From Polyangium sp. 6x1 (GTDB lineage: Bacteria > Myxococcota_A > Polyangia > Polyangiales > Polyangiaceae), in assembly GCF_029946515.1 (NCBI RefSeq), contig NZ_JARZHH010000070.1, positions 1-57,065 of the forward strand: DNA of 57,065 bases, given 5' to 3'. The position numbers and the translations under genes were made by a program. Below, piece by piece: positions 34,545-43,518 of this stretch (position 1 is the first letter of the stretch; every line of letters begins with the position of its first letter). The notes beneath the pieces were generated by a model. That model did no database searches and was not told the DNA's origin. It saw only the letters and a program-made list of their open reading frames with translations.

Positions 34545-37500
34545 ATGATGAGCAAGAAACGCTTCCATCACTGGGCGATCGTGCTCTTGGGGGGTGGGCT
34601 CGTCGCGAGCTGCGCAAACATCCTCGGGATTGACACGAGTTACGATCCCAACCCGTGCACCGACCTCACGATCGATCCGCAAGAGTGCGGCCAGGGCGCC
34701 TGCCACGTCTTCCTGGACAGGGACGAGCGCTGCCTCAACGGGCTGCCGACGGAGTGCGTCGAAGGCACCTCCAACGATCAGGAGGTGTGCAAAGACGGCA
34801 TCGACAACAACTGCGACGGCAACGTCGACGAGGGATGCCCCTGCGAGGCGGCAGCGACGCAGGAGTGTTACAACGGCTCGACGGACGAGTCGAAGTTCGG
34901 CCTCTGCATGAAGCGGGGCTCGCAGATCTGTACCGACGGCGCGTGGTCCCAGTGCGACAGCAAGGTGCTCCCGTCGGCCGAGGAGTGCGGCGACGGCCGG
35001 GACAACGACTGCGACGGCAAGGTCGACGAAGGCTGTAAGTGTACGCCAGGTGAGCCCTCGACGTCGTGTTACGGCGGCCCCGAAGGCACGGAAGGCATCG
35101 GCGTTTGTCGCAGCGGCACGCAGAAATGCCAGGCCAACGGCACGTGGGGCGACTGCGATGGCGACGTCGTGCCTGGCACCGAATCGTGGAACGGCGCGGA
35201 CGACGACTGCGACGGCAAGACGGACGACGGCTACCCCTGCGCGAAGGGGACGAAGCAGTCCTGTTACGACGGCCCGGAGGGGGTGGACAGCGAAGAGATC
35301 ACGCCCATGGGCGGCGTGACCCCGGAGTGCAAGGCCGGCGAGCAGGAATGCATCGATGGCAACTGGGGCCCCTGCATCGGCCAGGTGAAGCCGAAGGACG
35401 AGTTCTGCGACGGCAAGGACAACGATTGCAACCACGTCGTCGATGACGGAAGCTTCCAGGTCGCCGAGCTCTGCAACAACAAGGACGACAACTGCAACGG
35501 GCTCGTCGACGAGGGCAACCCCGGCGGCGGCGAGGTCTGCAATACGGGCAAACCCGGCCCGTGCAAGGACGGCGTCACGGCGTGCGTGAACGGCGGCGTC
35601 GAATGCCAGCAGAACGTGCAGGCCACGACGGAGCTCTGCAACGGCGTCGATGACGATTGCAACGGCGCGATCGACGACGGCGACCCCGAGGGCCAGGCCC
35701 CGTGCAACGCGCCCGACGCCGTCGGCGCGTGCGCCAACGGCAAAACGAAGTGCCAGACCGGCAAGCTCACGTGCCTCCCCGCGGCGCCGTCGACGGAGCT
35801 CTGCAACGGCATCGACGACAACTGCGACAGCATCATCGACAACGGCAACCCCGGCAGCGGGCAGCCCTGCAACGTCCCGGGCCAGCTCGGCGTGTGCGCG
35901 AACGGCGTGACGAACTGCCAGGGCGGCGGGATCGTCTGCTCGCAGGTCGTGAACCCGACGAACGAGATCTGCGACAGCAAGGACAACAATTGCAACGGCG
36001 CCACGGACGACAACGTCCCGGGCACGGGGGCGCCCTGCACGGTGGCCGGCCTGCAAGGCGAATGCGCCAAGGGCGCGACCGCCTGCCAGAACGGCGTCGT
36101 GATCTGCGCGCAGGTCAAGCAGCCCATCGCGGAGGTCTGCGACGGCCTCGACAACGACTGCAACGGCTCCGTTGACGAGGGCGATCCGGGCGGCGGCGCG
36201 ACCTGCAACGTCCAGGGACAGGCGGGCGTCTGCGGCGTCGGCATCATCAAGTGCACGAGCGGCGCGCTGAGCTGCGCGCAGACGAAGTTCCCCTCGCCCG
36301 AGCTCTGCGACGGCCAGGACAACGATTGCGACACGCAGGTCGACGAAGGCAACCCGGGCGGCAACGTCCCCTGTGACACGGGCAAGCCGGGCATCTGCTC
36401 CGCGGGCGTGTTCGAATGCGTCAGCGGTTCGGCGATCTGCAAGCAGACCGTGAACCCGCAGCCCGAGGCCTGCGACGGCATCGACAACGACTGCGACGCG
36501 CAGGTCGACGAAGGCAACCCGGGCGGGGGCGGCGCCTGCACGGTCGGCGGGCTCAACGGCGAGTGCGCGAAGGGCATCTTCGGCTGCCAGAACGGCGTGC
36601 TCTCGTGCACGCAGACGGTCCAGTCGATCCCGGAGATCTGCGACGGCAAGGACAACAACTGCAACGGCAGCGTCGACGACGGCAACCCCGGCGGCGGCAT
36701 CTCGTGCACCACGGGGCAGGTCGGCGTCTGCGCGGCGGGCACCACGGCCTGCACGGGCGGCTCGACCGTCTGCAACCAGAACAACCAGCCCTCGTCCGAG
36801 CTCTGCGACGGCCTCGACAACGACTGCGACGGACAAACCGACGAGAGCAACCCCGGCGGCGGGCAGTTCTGCACGGTGGCCGGGCAGCAGGGCGTCTGCG
36901 CGGCGGGCACGACGTCCTGCCAGGCCGGGCAGATCCTTTGCAATCAAAACGTCCAGCCGACCGCGGAGATCTGCGACGGCCTCGACAACAACTGCAATGG
37001 CAGCGTCGACGAGGGCGCCCCGGGCAGCGGCGTCGCGTGCACGGTCCCCGGGCAGCTTGGCGAATGCGCCAAGGGCTCGACGGCCTGCTCGGGCGGCGGC
37101 GTCATCTGCCAGCAGACGGCGACCGCGACGGCCGAGACGTGCGACGGCAAGGACAACGATTGCGACGGCGTGGTCGACGAGGGCAACCCCGGCGGCGGCG
37201 CGGCCTGCAACACGGGCAAGCAGGGCGTCTGCTCGGCGGGCACGACGTCGTGCTCGAGCGGCTCGATCTCCTGCGTCCAGAACCTGCAGCCGTCGAGCGA
37301 GACGTGCGACGGCCTCGACAACAACTGCAACGGCACCAACGACGAGGGCAACCCCGGCGGCGGCGCGGCCTGCAGCACGGGCAACCTCGGCATCTGCGCC
37401 GCGGGCACGACCGCGTGCTCGAGCGGCTCGATCGTCTGCAACCAGAACCTCCAGTCGTCGACCGAGGTCTGCGACAACCTCGACAACAACTGCAACGGCG

Positions 37501-40496
37501 CCGTGGACGACGGCAACCCGGGCGGCGGCCTCGCCTGCACCACGGGCCAGCCGGGCGTCTGCGCTCCGGGCACGACCGCGTGCTCGGCTGGCTCCGTCAT
37601 CTGCAACGCGAACGTGCAGCCGACGTCGGAGTCCTGCGACGGCAAGGACAACAACTGCAACGGCAGCATCGACGAGGGCAACCCGGGCGGCGGCGTCGCC
37701 TGCAGCACGGGCAACCTCGGCGTCTGCGCGGCGGGCACGACCGCGTGCTCGGGCGGCACGACCGTCTGCAACCAGACCACGGCGTCGTCGGCCGAGACGT
37801 GCGACGGCAAGGACAACGATTGCGACGGCCTGACGGACGAGAACAACCCGGGCGGCGGCGTCGCCTGCAACACGGGCAACCAGGGCGTCTGCGCGGCCGG
37901 CACGACCGCCTGCACGAGCGGCGCGATCGCTTGCAACCAGAACGTGGCGGCCTCGAACGAGATCTGCGACGGCAAGGACAACGACTGCGACGGCCAGATT
38001 GATGAGGGCAACCCGGGCGGCGGCGCGGCCTGCAGCACGGGCAACCTCGGCGTCTGCGCGGCGGGCACGACCGCTTGCACGAGCGGCTCGATCGTCTGCA
38101 ACCAGAACGTGGCGTCCTCGAACGAGGCCTGCGACAACCTCGACAACGACTGCGACGGCCAGACGGACGAGAACAACCCGGGCAGTGGCGTCGCCTGCAA
38201 CACGGGCAACCCCGGCGTCTGCGCGGCCGGCACGACGACCTGCTCGAGCGGGGCCATCGTCTGCAACCAGACCACGGCGTCGTCGGCCGAGGTCTGCGAC
38301 GGGCTCGACAACGATTGCGATAGCCAGACGGACGAGGGCAACCCGGGCGGCGGCATGCCGTGCAGCACGGGCAGCCCCGGCGTCTGCGCGGCGGGCACCA
38401 CGGCCTGCACGGGCGGCGCGATCGCTTGCAACGTGAACACGCCGGCGTCGGCCGAGACCTGCGACAACCTCGACAACGACTGCGACGGCACCGCGGACGA
38501 GGGCAACCCGGGCGGCGGCGCGGCCTGCACCACGGGTCAGCTCGGCGTCTGCGCGGCCGGCACGAACACGTGCTCGAATGGCGCGATCGTCTGCGACCGG
38601 AATGTGGCGCCGTCGACCGAGACCTGCGACAACCTCGACAACAACTGCGACGGCACCGTGGACGAGAACAACCCGGGCGGCGGCGCGGCCTGCCCCACGG
38701 GTCAGCCCGGCGTCTGCGCGGCGGGCACGAGCACGTGCTCGAATGGCGCGATCGTCTGCAACCAGGACGTGGAGGCGTCGCCCGAGATCCCGTGCGACGG
38801 GTTCGACGACGATTGCAACGGGGTCGCGGACGACGGGCCGTTCTGCTGCCCCCTCGACCCCATCAAGAACGGCGACGAGACCGACGTGAACTGCGGCGGC
38901 TCCTGCGCCGTGAAGTGCGCCGACGCGGGCATCGACTGCACGACGAGCGCGCAGTGCGGCACGAGCACCTGCGGCGGGACCAACAAGTGCGCAGCGCAGG
39001 CCTGCGTCGACGGCGACGACTGCATGTCGGGCGTCTGCTCGGGCAACATCTGCCAGGCGGCCACGTGCACCGACGGCGTGAAGAACGGCAGCGAGGGCGA
39101 CGCCGATTGCGGCGGCAATTGCCCGGCGAAGTGCGCGCTCACGAAGACGTGCAACGCGCACGCCGACTGCGCATCCGGCGCGTGCTCCAGCGGGGTGTGC
39201 GTGGCGGCGGCCTGCGGCGACGGGGCCCTGAACGGCACCGAGACCGACCTCGACTGCGGCGGCTCCTGCGCCACGAAGTGCGGCAATGGCCTCGCTTGCG
39301 TGGGCAACGCCGATTGCACGAGCAACACGTGCGACCGCGGGCTCTGCGTGCCGGCGTCGTGCAAGGACACCGTGCAGAACGGCACCGAGACGGCCGTTGA
39401 TTGCGGCGGCGCCGATTGCCAGATCTGCCCGTCCGTCGTCGCGCTCGTCACGGCCGGCGCGAACTCGCCGTACGGCATGCAGAGCACCGTGTACAACGGG
39501 ACGACCTGGAACAGCCAATCGTTCACGACCCCCTCCGCCGTGGGGACGCCCTCCATCGCCATCACGACCACGCGGTACGCGGTGGGCGTCGTGCGCAACA
39601 ACGCAGACACGGTCCGCTTCACCCGATGGAACGGCACCACCGGTGGCTGGGCTGCGCTCGCGGATCTCCCGGGCGGCGCCAAGGCGAACAGCATCCCGGT
39701 GGTGAGCGCGTTCGGGCCCTTCGCGGGCCTCGCGTTCCGCTTCCAGGGGCCGGGCGCGGGCAAGTACCACGTCATCCAGCACGCCGGCACGCCGTCGTCG
39801 TCGAACTGGCTCATGCCCTACCAGATGACCGGGGCGCCGACGAGCGGGACGATCCACGACCTCGACTGGGTCGCCCGTGATGCGCTCGGCAGCGCGGGGC
39901 TCGTCTTCCCCGAGCAAGGCTCGTCGGACGTGTTCTACCAGCTCCGGACGAACGGCTCCTGGGCGACGGCCGCGACCACCGGCGACGTCACGGCGAGCAC
40001 GGGGATCCAGCCGAACATCATCCGGCTCAGCGGCGGCGACCTGCTGATGACGTTCGTGAACAGCGGCAATCAGATCGCGTTCTCCCGTTACTCGGGTGGG
40101 ACCTGGTCCGCGCCTGCCGCCGTCCGCAACGGCAGCGGCAACGACGTCACGACGACGAACCTGCGGCCGGCGCTCGCGCCGCTCGCGAGCAACGGCGCGG
40201 TCCTCGTCTACCGGAACACCACCGACAGCAGCCGGCTCTACTCCGTCATCTACGACGGGGCGAACGGCTGGAACACGGCGACCTCGAAGCTCGCGGCCAA
40301 CAACTACACGGTCTCCGCGCCTCCGGTCGTGGTCCCGGGCATCGGCGGCCAGGCCGCGGAGCTGCTCTATGCCGACACGAGCGGTACACCGCTCCTGAAG
40401 CACTCACGCCTGACCGGCGCGACGTGGTCGACGCCGACGACGGTCAGCGGCATCAGCACGAACGTCCGCTCCATCGCCGCGGCGAGCTTCCAGTGA
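34545..40496 (+). CDS. Giant lipoprotein with about 25 MopE-like repeats
   Basis: A 1983-residue predicted lipoprotein (signal WAIVLLGGGLVASC). From about residue 80 to 1430 it carries about 25 copies of a 54-56-residue unit whose core is CDGxDNDCDGxxDEGNPGGG, followed by C-x-T-G-x-x-G-V-C-A-A-G-T-x-x-C and C-N-Q. The spaced Asp residues recall the calcium- or copper-binding MopE motif. Next come four Cys modules of the NGTETDxDCGG type (about 1440-1625) and a 354-residue propeller-like tail beginning VALVTAGANSPYG. GGAGG and AGG lie before the double ATG at 34545/34548. It is likely a metal-binding surface fibre; the tail is shared with the protein at 41695-43455. Confidence 0.88.
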   Translation: MMSKKRFHHWAIVLLGGGLVASCANILGIDTSYDPNPCTDLTIDPQECGQGACHVFLDRDERCLNGLPTECVEGTSNDQEVCKDGIDNNCDGNVDEGCPCEAAATQECYNGSTDESKFGLCMKRGSQICTDGAWSQCDSKVLPSAEECGDGRDNDCDGKVDEGCKCTPGEPSTSCYGGPEGTEGIGVCRSGTQKCQANGTWGDCDGDVVPGTESWNGADDDCDGKTDDGYPCAKGTKQSCYDGPEGVDSEEITPMGGVTPECKAGEQECIDGNWGPCIGQVKPKDEFCDGKDNDCNHVVDDGSFQVAELCNNKDDNCNGLVDEGNPGGGEVCNTGKPGPCKDGVTACVNGGVECQQNVQATTELCNGVDDDCNGAIDDGDPEGQAPCNAPDAVGACANGKTKCQTGKLTCLPAAPSTELCNGIDDNCDSIIDNGNPGSGQPCNVPGQLGVCANGVTNCQGGGIVCSQVVNPTNEICDSKDNNCNGATDDNVPGTGAPCTVAGLQGECAKGATACQNGVVICAQVKQPIAEVCDGLDNDCNGSVDEGDPGGGATCNVQGQAGVCGVGIIKCTSGALSCAQTKFPSPELCDGQDNDCDTQVDEGNPGGNVPCDTGKPGICSAGVFECVSGSAICKQTVNPQPEACDGIDNDCDAQVDEGNPGGGGACTVGGLNGECAKGIFGCQNGVLSCTQTVQSIPEICDGKDNNCNGSVDDGNPGGGISCTTGQVGVCAAGTTACTGGSTVCNQNNQPSSELCDGLDNDCDGQTDESNPGGGQFCTVAGQQGVCAAGTTSCQAGQILCNQNVQPTAEICDGLDNNCNGSVDEGAPGSGVACTVPGQLGECAKGSTACSGGGVICQQTATATAETCDGKDNDCDGVVDEGNPGGGAACNTGKQGVCSAGTTSCSSGSISCVQNLQPSSETCDGLDNNCNGTNDEGNPGGGAACSTGNLGICAAGTTACSSGSIVCNQNLQSSTEVCDNLDNNCNGAVDDGNPGGGLACTTGQPGVCAPGTTACSAGSVICNANVQPTSESCDGKDNNCNGSIDEGNPGGGVACSTGNLGVCAAGTTACSGGTTVCNQTTASSAETCDGKDNDCDGLTDENNPGGGVACNTGNQGVCAAGTTACTSGAIACNQNVAASNEICDGKDNDCDGQIDEGNPGGGAACSTGNLGVCAAGTTACTSGSIVCNQNVASSNEACDNLDNDCDGQTDENNPGSGVACNTGNPGVCAAGTTTCSSGAIVCNQTTASSAEVCDGLDNDCDSQTDEGNPGGGMPCSTGSPGVCAAGTTACTGGAIACNVNTPASAETCDNLDNDCDGTADEGNPGGGAACTTGQLGVCAAGTNTCSNGAIVCDRNVAPSTETCDNLDNNCDGTVDENNPGGGAACPTGQPGVCAAGTSTCSNGAIVCNQDVEASPEIPCDGFDDDCNGVADDGPFCCPLDPIKNGDETDVNCGGSCAVKCADAGIDCTTSAQCGTSTCGGTNKCAAQACVDGDDCMSGVCSGNICQAATCTDGVKNGSEGDADCGGNCPAKCALTKTCNAHADCASGACSSGVCVAAACGDGALNGTETDLDCGGSCATKCGNGLACVGNADCTSNTCDRGLCVPASCKDTVQNGTETAVDCGGADCQICPSVVALVTAGANSPYGMQSTVYNGTTWNSQSFTTPSAVGTPSIAITTTRYAVGVVRNNADTVRFTRWNGTTGGWAALADLPGGAKANSIPVVSAFGPFAGLAFRFQGPGAGKYHVIQHAGTPSSSNWLMPYQMTGAPTSGTIHDLDWVARDALGSAGLVFPEQGSSDVFYQLRTNGSWATAATTGDVTASTGIQPNIIRLSGGDLLMTFVNSGNQIAFSRYSGGTWSAPAAVRNGSGNDVTTTNLRPALAPLASNGAVLVYRNTTDSSRLYSVIYDGANGWNTATSKLAANNYTVSAPPVVVPGIGGQAAELLYADTSGTPLLKHSRLTGATWSTPTTVSGISTNVRSIAAASFQ
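34780..38850 (+). repeat. MopE-like coding repeat array (about 162-168 bp)
   Basis: The repeat array inside the giant lipoprotein has a period of about 162-168 bases, clearest from 36960 to 38780. Later units are nearly uniform, while the first five are more divergent and shorter, consistent with growth by duplication toward the 3' side. Confidence 0.85.
39050..40496 (+). repeat. Duplicated 3' module, copy 1
   Basis: About 1.45 kb covering the Cys modules and propeller tail is repeated at 42010-43455. Long stretches are identical at the DNA level, such as the segments around 39699-39758 and 42659-42718, and the two ends (..SFQ, TGACCCC) coincide with the two stop codons. Confidence 0.85.
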
Positions 40497-40505
40497 CCCC
40501 CGCGC

Positions 40506-40530
40506 GGCCCGCAGGTTCGTCCTGCGGGCC
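40506..40530 (+). terminator. GC-rich hairpin after the giant lipoprotein
   Basis: A perfect 10-bp stem (GGCCCGCAGG/CCTGCGGGCC) with loop TTCGT begins 10 bases after the stop at 40496. There is no U tract, but position fits a terminator. Confidence 0.5.
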
Positions 40531-40651
40531 CGCCCCCTCCCCCTCTCCCGCCTCTACCCCTTCCCCGTCGCCGTAGCCACGTCGCCGCTTTCTTGGCCCA
40601 CGCCTGCAATCTAGGGCACCGGAACCGGATGCGTCCGATCTCCGGCGATGG

Positions 40652-41695
40652 ATGGCGGTGAGGGCAATGGGAACGACGAAAGCACGGTCGCTCCTCGGTA
40701 TGGTGGTGTGCCTCGGCCTGCTCGGGCCGGCGCGCGCGGCGCTCGCGCAAGACGTGGCCGCGGCGGAGGCGCTCTTTCAGAAGGGCGTCGCCGAGATGGA
40801 GGCGCAGCAATTCGCGGTTGCGTGTCCTCACCTCGCGGAAAGCCAGCGGATCGATCCACGGCCCGGGACCCTGTACACGCTCGCGTACTGCGAGATGAGC
40901 GCGGGCCGCATCGCGACGGCGGTCGCTCATTACGAGGATTACCTGCGGGCGTACGACCGCATGAAGCCCGACCAGCAGGCGAAACACGCGGACAGGGCGC
41001 GACAAGCCTCGGCGCAAAAAGAGGCGCTTTCGAAGGACGTCCCCGAGCTCTCGATCGTCCTGCCTCCGGGGGCCCCCGCGGGGACGCGGGTTCGTCGTGA
41101 CGGCACCGAGATGGGCGCCGCCATGCTCGGCATCGCGTTGCCGCTCGATCCCGGCGAGCACGTCGTTTTGCTGGAGGTCCCGGGCGCAAAGGCCGTCGAG
41201 ACGAAGGTGAGCGTCGAGCGCGGCGAAAAGAAGACCCTGGAGCTCGAGCTACCGGCGCCGGACGTCGCGGCGGATCCGAAGCCGGCGCTCGCGCCGATCG
41301 TCGCCGAAACGCCGAAGGTGCTCGACGCGCCTGCGAGCCGCAGCGGCGGGCTGCGGACGGGGGGGTTCGTCGCGCTGGGGATCGGGGCCGCGGGGCTTCT
41401 CGCGTTTGGCGTGACCGGCGGGCTTGCGGTCGCGAAGAAGGCGGACGTCGCGGCGAATTGCAGGGGGACCATGTGCAACCAGGCCGGGATGGACGCCGTG
41501 GACCAGGGGCGGCTCTTCGGGAACGTGGCGACGGTGGGGCTCGGGGTGGGGCTCGTCGGCGCGGTGGCGGGCGCCGTGCTGCTCGTGATGGGCAGCGGCG
41601 GTGGAGGAAAAGGCCCGGTCAAGACGGGGCTCCAGGCGGCCACGCTCGACGTCGGTCCGCATGCGGTCTCGCTGGGAATGAAGGGGACCTTCTGA
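40652..41695 (+). CDS. TPR/PEGA-like protein with two C-terminal TM helices
   Basis: A 347-residue envelope protein with a signal peptide (ending AALAQD), a TPR-like region (ALFQKGVAEMEAQQFAVACP, LYTLAYCEMSAGRIATAV), a PEGA-like domain (LSIVLPPGAPAGTRVRRDGT), and two membrane helices (about 238-258 and 292-313) around a Cys loop (NCRGTMCNQAGMDAVD). Domain order matches the protein at 30875-31912. The first ATG at 40652 is used; a second in-frame ATG at 40667 is possible. The stop overlaps the next ATG by one base (TGATG), so it is coupled to a surface lipoprotein, perhaps as its membrane anchor or export helper, an inference from coupling alone. Confidence 0.85.
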   Translation: MAVRAMGTTKARSLLGMVVCLGLLGPARAALAQDVAAAEALFQKGVAEMEAQQFAVACPHLAESQRIDPRPGTLYTLAYCEMSAGRIATAVAHYEDYLRAYDRMKPDQQAKHADRARQASAQKEALSKDVPELSIVLPPGAPAGTRVRRDGTEMGAAMLGIALPLDPGEHVVLLEVPGAKAVETKVSVERGEKKTLELELPAPDVAADPKPALAPIVAETPKVLDAPASRSGGLRTGGFVALGIGAAGLLAFGVTGGLAVAKKADVAANCRGTMCNQAGMDAVDQGRLFGNVATVGLGVGLVGAVAGAVLLVMGSGGGGKGPVKTGLQAATLDVGPHAVSLGMKGTF

Positions 41696-43455
41696 TGAAA
41701 TCGCGTCGACGTTTCGGGCTCTGGCTTTCGGCGGGGCTCTTCTCCCTGCAGGCTTGCGCGCAGGTCCTCGGGTATGACGAACCGTACACGCTCGACGAGG
41801 GGACGGGAGGGGCGGGCGGAGCCGGAGGGATGGGCGGAGCCGGAGGGATGGGCGGAGCGGGCGGCGAAGGCGCCACGTGCAACGTCGATGGCGAGCGCAA
41901 TGGCACGGAGACGGACAAGGATTGCGGGGGCGGCGACTGCCCGCCTTGTGACACCGGCAAGACCTGCGAGATCTCCAGCGATTGCAAGGAGAAGATTTGC
42001 GAGACGGAGGTGTGCGCGCCGCCGACGTGCACCGACGGGGCCGCGAACGGCGACGAGGGCGACGTCGATTGCGGCGGCAATTGCCCGACGAAGTGCCCGA
42101 TCACGAAGTCGTGCAACGTGTACAGCGACTGCGCGTCGGGTGCGTGCACGGGCGGTGTGTGCGTGGCGGCGGACTGCGGCGACGGGTCGCTGAACGGCAA
42201 CGAGACCGACATCGACTGCGGCGGCATCTGCGCCACGGATTGCGAGCTGGGTCAGGCTTGCGTGGCCAACTTCGATTGCATGAGCAACACCTGCGACCGC
42301 GGCCTCTGCGTGCCGGCGTCGTGCAAGGACGGCACGATGAACGGCACCGAGACGGCCGTCGATTGCGGCGGCGCCGATTGCCAGGTTTGCCCGGTCGTCC
42401 TCGCGCTCGTCACGCTCGGCGTGGCCTCGCCGTACAACCTGTATAGCGCCGTGTACGACGGGACGACCTGGACGAGCGAAGCGCTCGCGTACAGCGCCGT
42501 CGTGGGGACGCCCTCCCTCGCTGTCACGACCACGCGTCATGCGGTGGGCGTCGTGCGCGACAACGCCGACACGCTCCGCTTCACCCGATGGGACGGCACC
42601 ACCGGTAGCTGGGCTGCGCTCGCGGATCTCCCGGGCGGCGTCACAACGAACGGCATTCCGGTGGTGAGCGCGTTCGGGCCCTTCGCGGGCCTCGCGTTCC
42701 GCTTCCAGGGGCCGGGCGATGGCAAGTACCACTTCATCCAGCACGCCGGCACGCCGTCGTCGTCGACGTGGCTCACGCCCTACCAGATGACCGGGGCGCC
42801 GACGAACACGACGGTCCACGACCTCGACTGGCTCCTCCGCAGCGCCACGGGCGATGCAGCGCTGGTGTTCCAGGAGCAATCCTCCTCCGAGGTGTTCTTC
42901 CAGCTCCGGACGAATGGCTCCTGGACGACGGCCACGTCCACGAGCGACGTCACGACGAGCACGGGGATCCAGCCGAACATCATCCGGCTCAGCGGCGGCG
43001 ACCTGCTGATGACGTTCGTGAACAGCGGCAACCAGATCGCGTTCTCCCGTTCCTCGGGCGGGACCTGGTCCACGCCTACCGCCGTCCGTAACGCCGGCGG
43101 GAACGACGTCACGACGACGAACCTGCGGCCGGCGCTCGCGCCGCTCGCGAACAACGGCGCGGTCCTCGTCTACCGGAACACCACCGACAGCAACCTGCTT
43201 TACTCCGTCATTTACGACGGGACGAACGGCTGGACCACGGCGGCCACGAAGGTCGCGGCCAACAACTACACGGTCTCCGCGCCTCCGGTCGTGGTCCCGG
43301 GCATCGGCGGCCAGGCCGCGGAGCTGCTCTACGCCGACACGAGCGCTTTGCCGTACCTAAAGCACGCGCGCCTGAGCGGCACGATCTGGTCGGCGCCCGC
43401 GACGGTCAGCGGCATCAGCTTCGTCCGGTCCATCGCCGCCACGAGCTTCCAGTGA
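41695..43455 (+). CDS. Lipoprotein with Cys modules and propeller tail
   Basis: A 586-residue predicted lipoprotein (signal FGLWLSAGLFSLQAC). A Gly/Ala/Met linker (about 37-57) leads to four Cys modules of the NGTETDxDCGG type (about 60-235), then a 352-residue beta-propeller-like tail starting LALVTLGVASPYN. From the second Cys module on it is a close copy of the C-terminal part of the giant lipoprotein at 34545-40496, but it lacks the MopE-like array. Its ATG overlaps the preceding stop. It may be a shorter variant that uses the same binding head on a different stalk. Confidence 0.85.
   Translation: MKSRRRFGLWLSAGLFSLQACAQVLGYDEPYTLDEGTGGAGGAGGMGGAGGMGGAGGEGATCNVDGERNGTETDKDCGGGDCPPCDTGKTCEISSDCKEKICETEVCAPPTCTDGAANGDEGDVDCGGNCPTKCPITKSCNVYSDCASGACTGGVCVAADCGDGSLNGNETDIDCGGICATDCELGQACVANFDCMSNTCDRGLCVPASCKDGTMNGTETAVDCGGADCQVCPVVLALVTLGVASPYNLYSAVYDGTTWTSEALAYSAVVGTPSLAVTTTRHAVGVVRDNADTLRFTRWDGTTGSWAALADLPGGVTTNGIPVVSAFGPFAGLAFRFQGPGDGKYHFIQHAGTPSSSTWLTPYQMTGAPTNTTVHDLDWLLRSATGDAALVFQEQSSSEVFFQLRTNGSWTTATSTSDVTTSTGIQPNIIRLSGGDLLMTFVNSGNQIAFSRSSGGTWSTPTAVRNAGGNDVTTTNLRPALAPLANNGAVLVYRNTTDSNLLYSVIYDGTNGWTTAATKVAANNYTVSAPPVVVPGIGGQAAELLYADTSALPYLKHARLSGTIWSAPATVSGISFVRSIAATSFQ
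42010..43455 (+). repeat. Duplicated 3' module, copy 2
   Basis: Second copy of the segment at 39050-40496 (see that entry). The duplication ends at the stop codons; the intergenic DNA after each differs. Confidence 0.85.
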
Positions 43456-43470
43456 CCCCTCGGGTCCCCT

Positions 43471-43497
43471 CCCCCTCTCCCGCCCCGGGAGAGGGGG
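43471..43497. terminator. Bidirectional hairpin between convergent genes
   Basis: A perfect 12-bp stem (CCCCCTCTCCCG/CGGGAGAGGGGG) with a 3-base loop lies between the stop at 43455 (plus) and the stop at 43519 (minus), followed by CTTT on the plus strand. Position and strength support shared termination. Confidence 0.65.
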
Positions 43498-43518
43498 CTT
43501 TGGGGCGAGGCGAGCCGC

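Noticed and set aside
34452-40403. A 1983-codon open frame antisense to the giant lipoprotein
   Set aside because: It is a mirror of the GC-rich, repeat-coding strand; its translation is Val/Ala/Arg low-complexity without domains, and the plus strand has a signal, Cys periodicity and a clear start.
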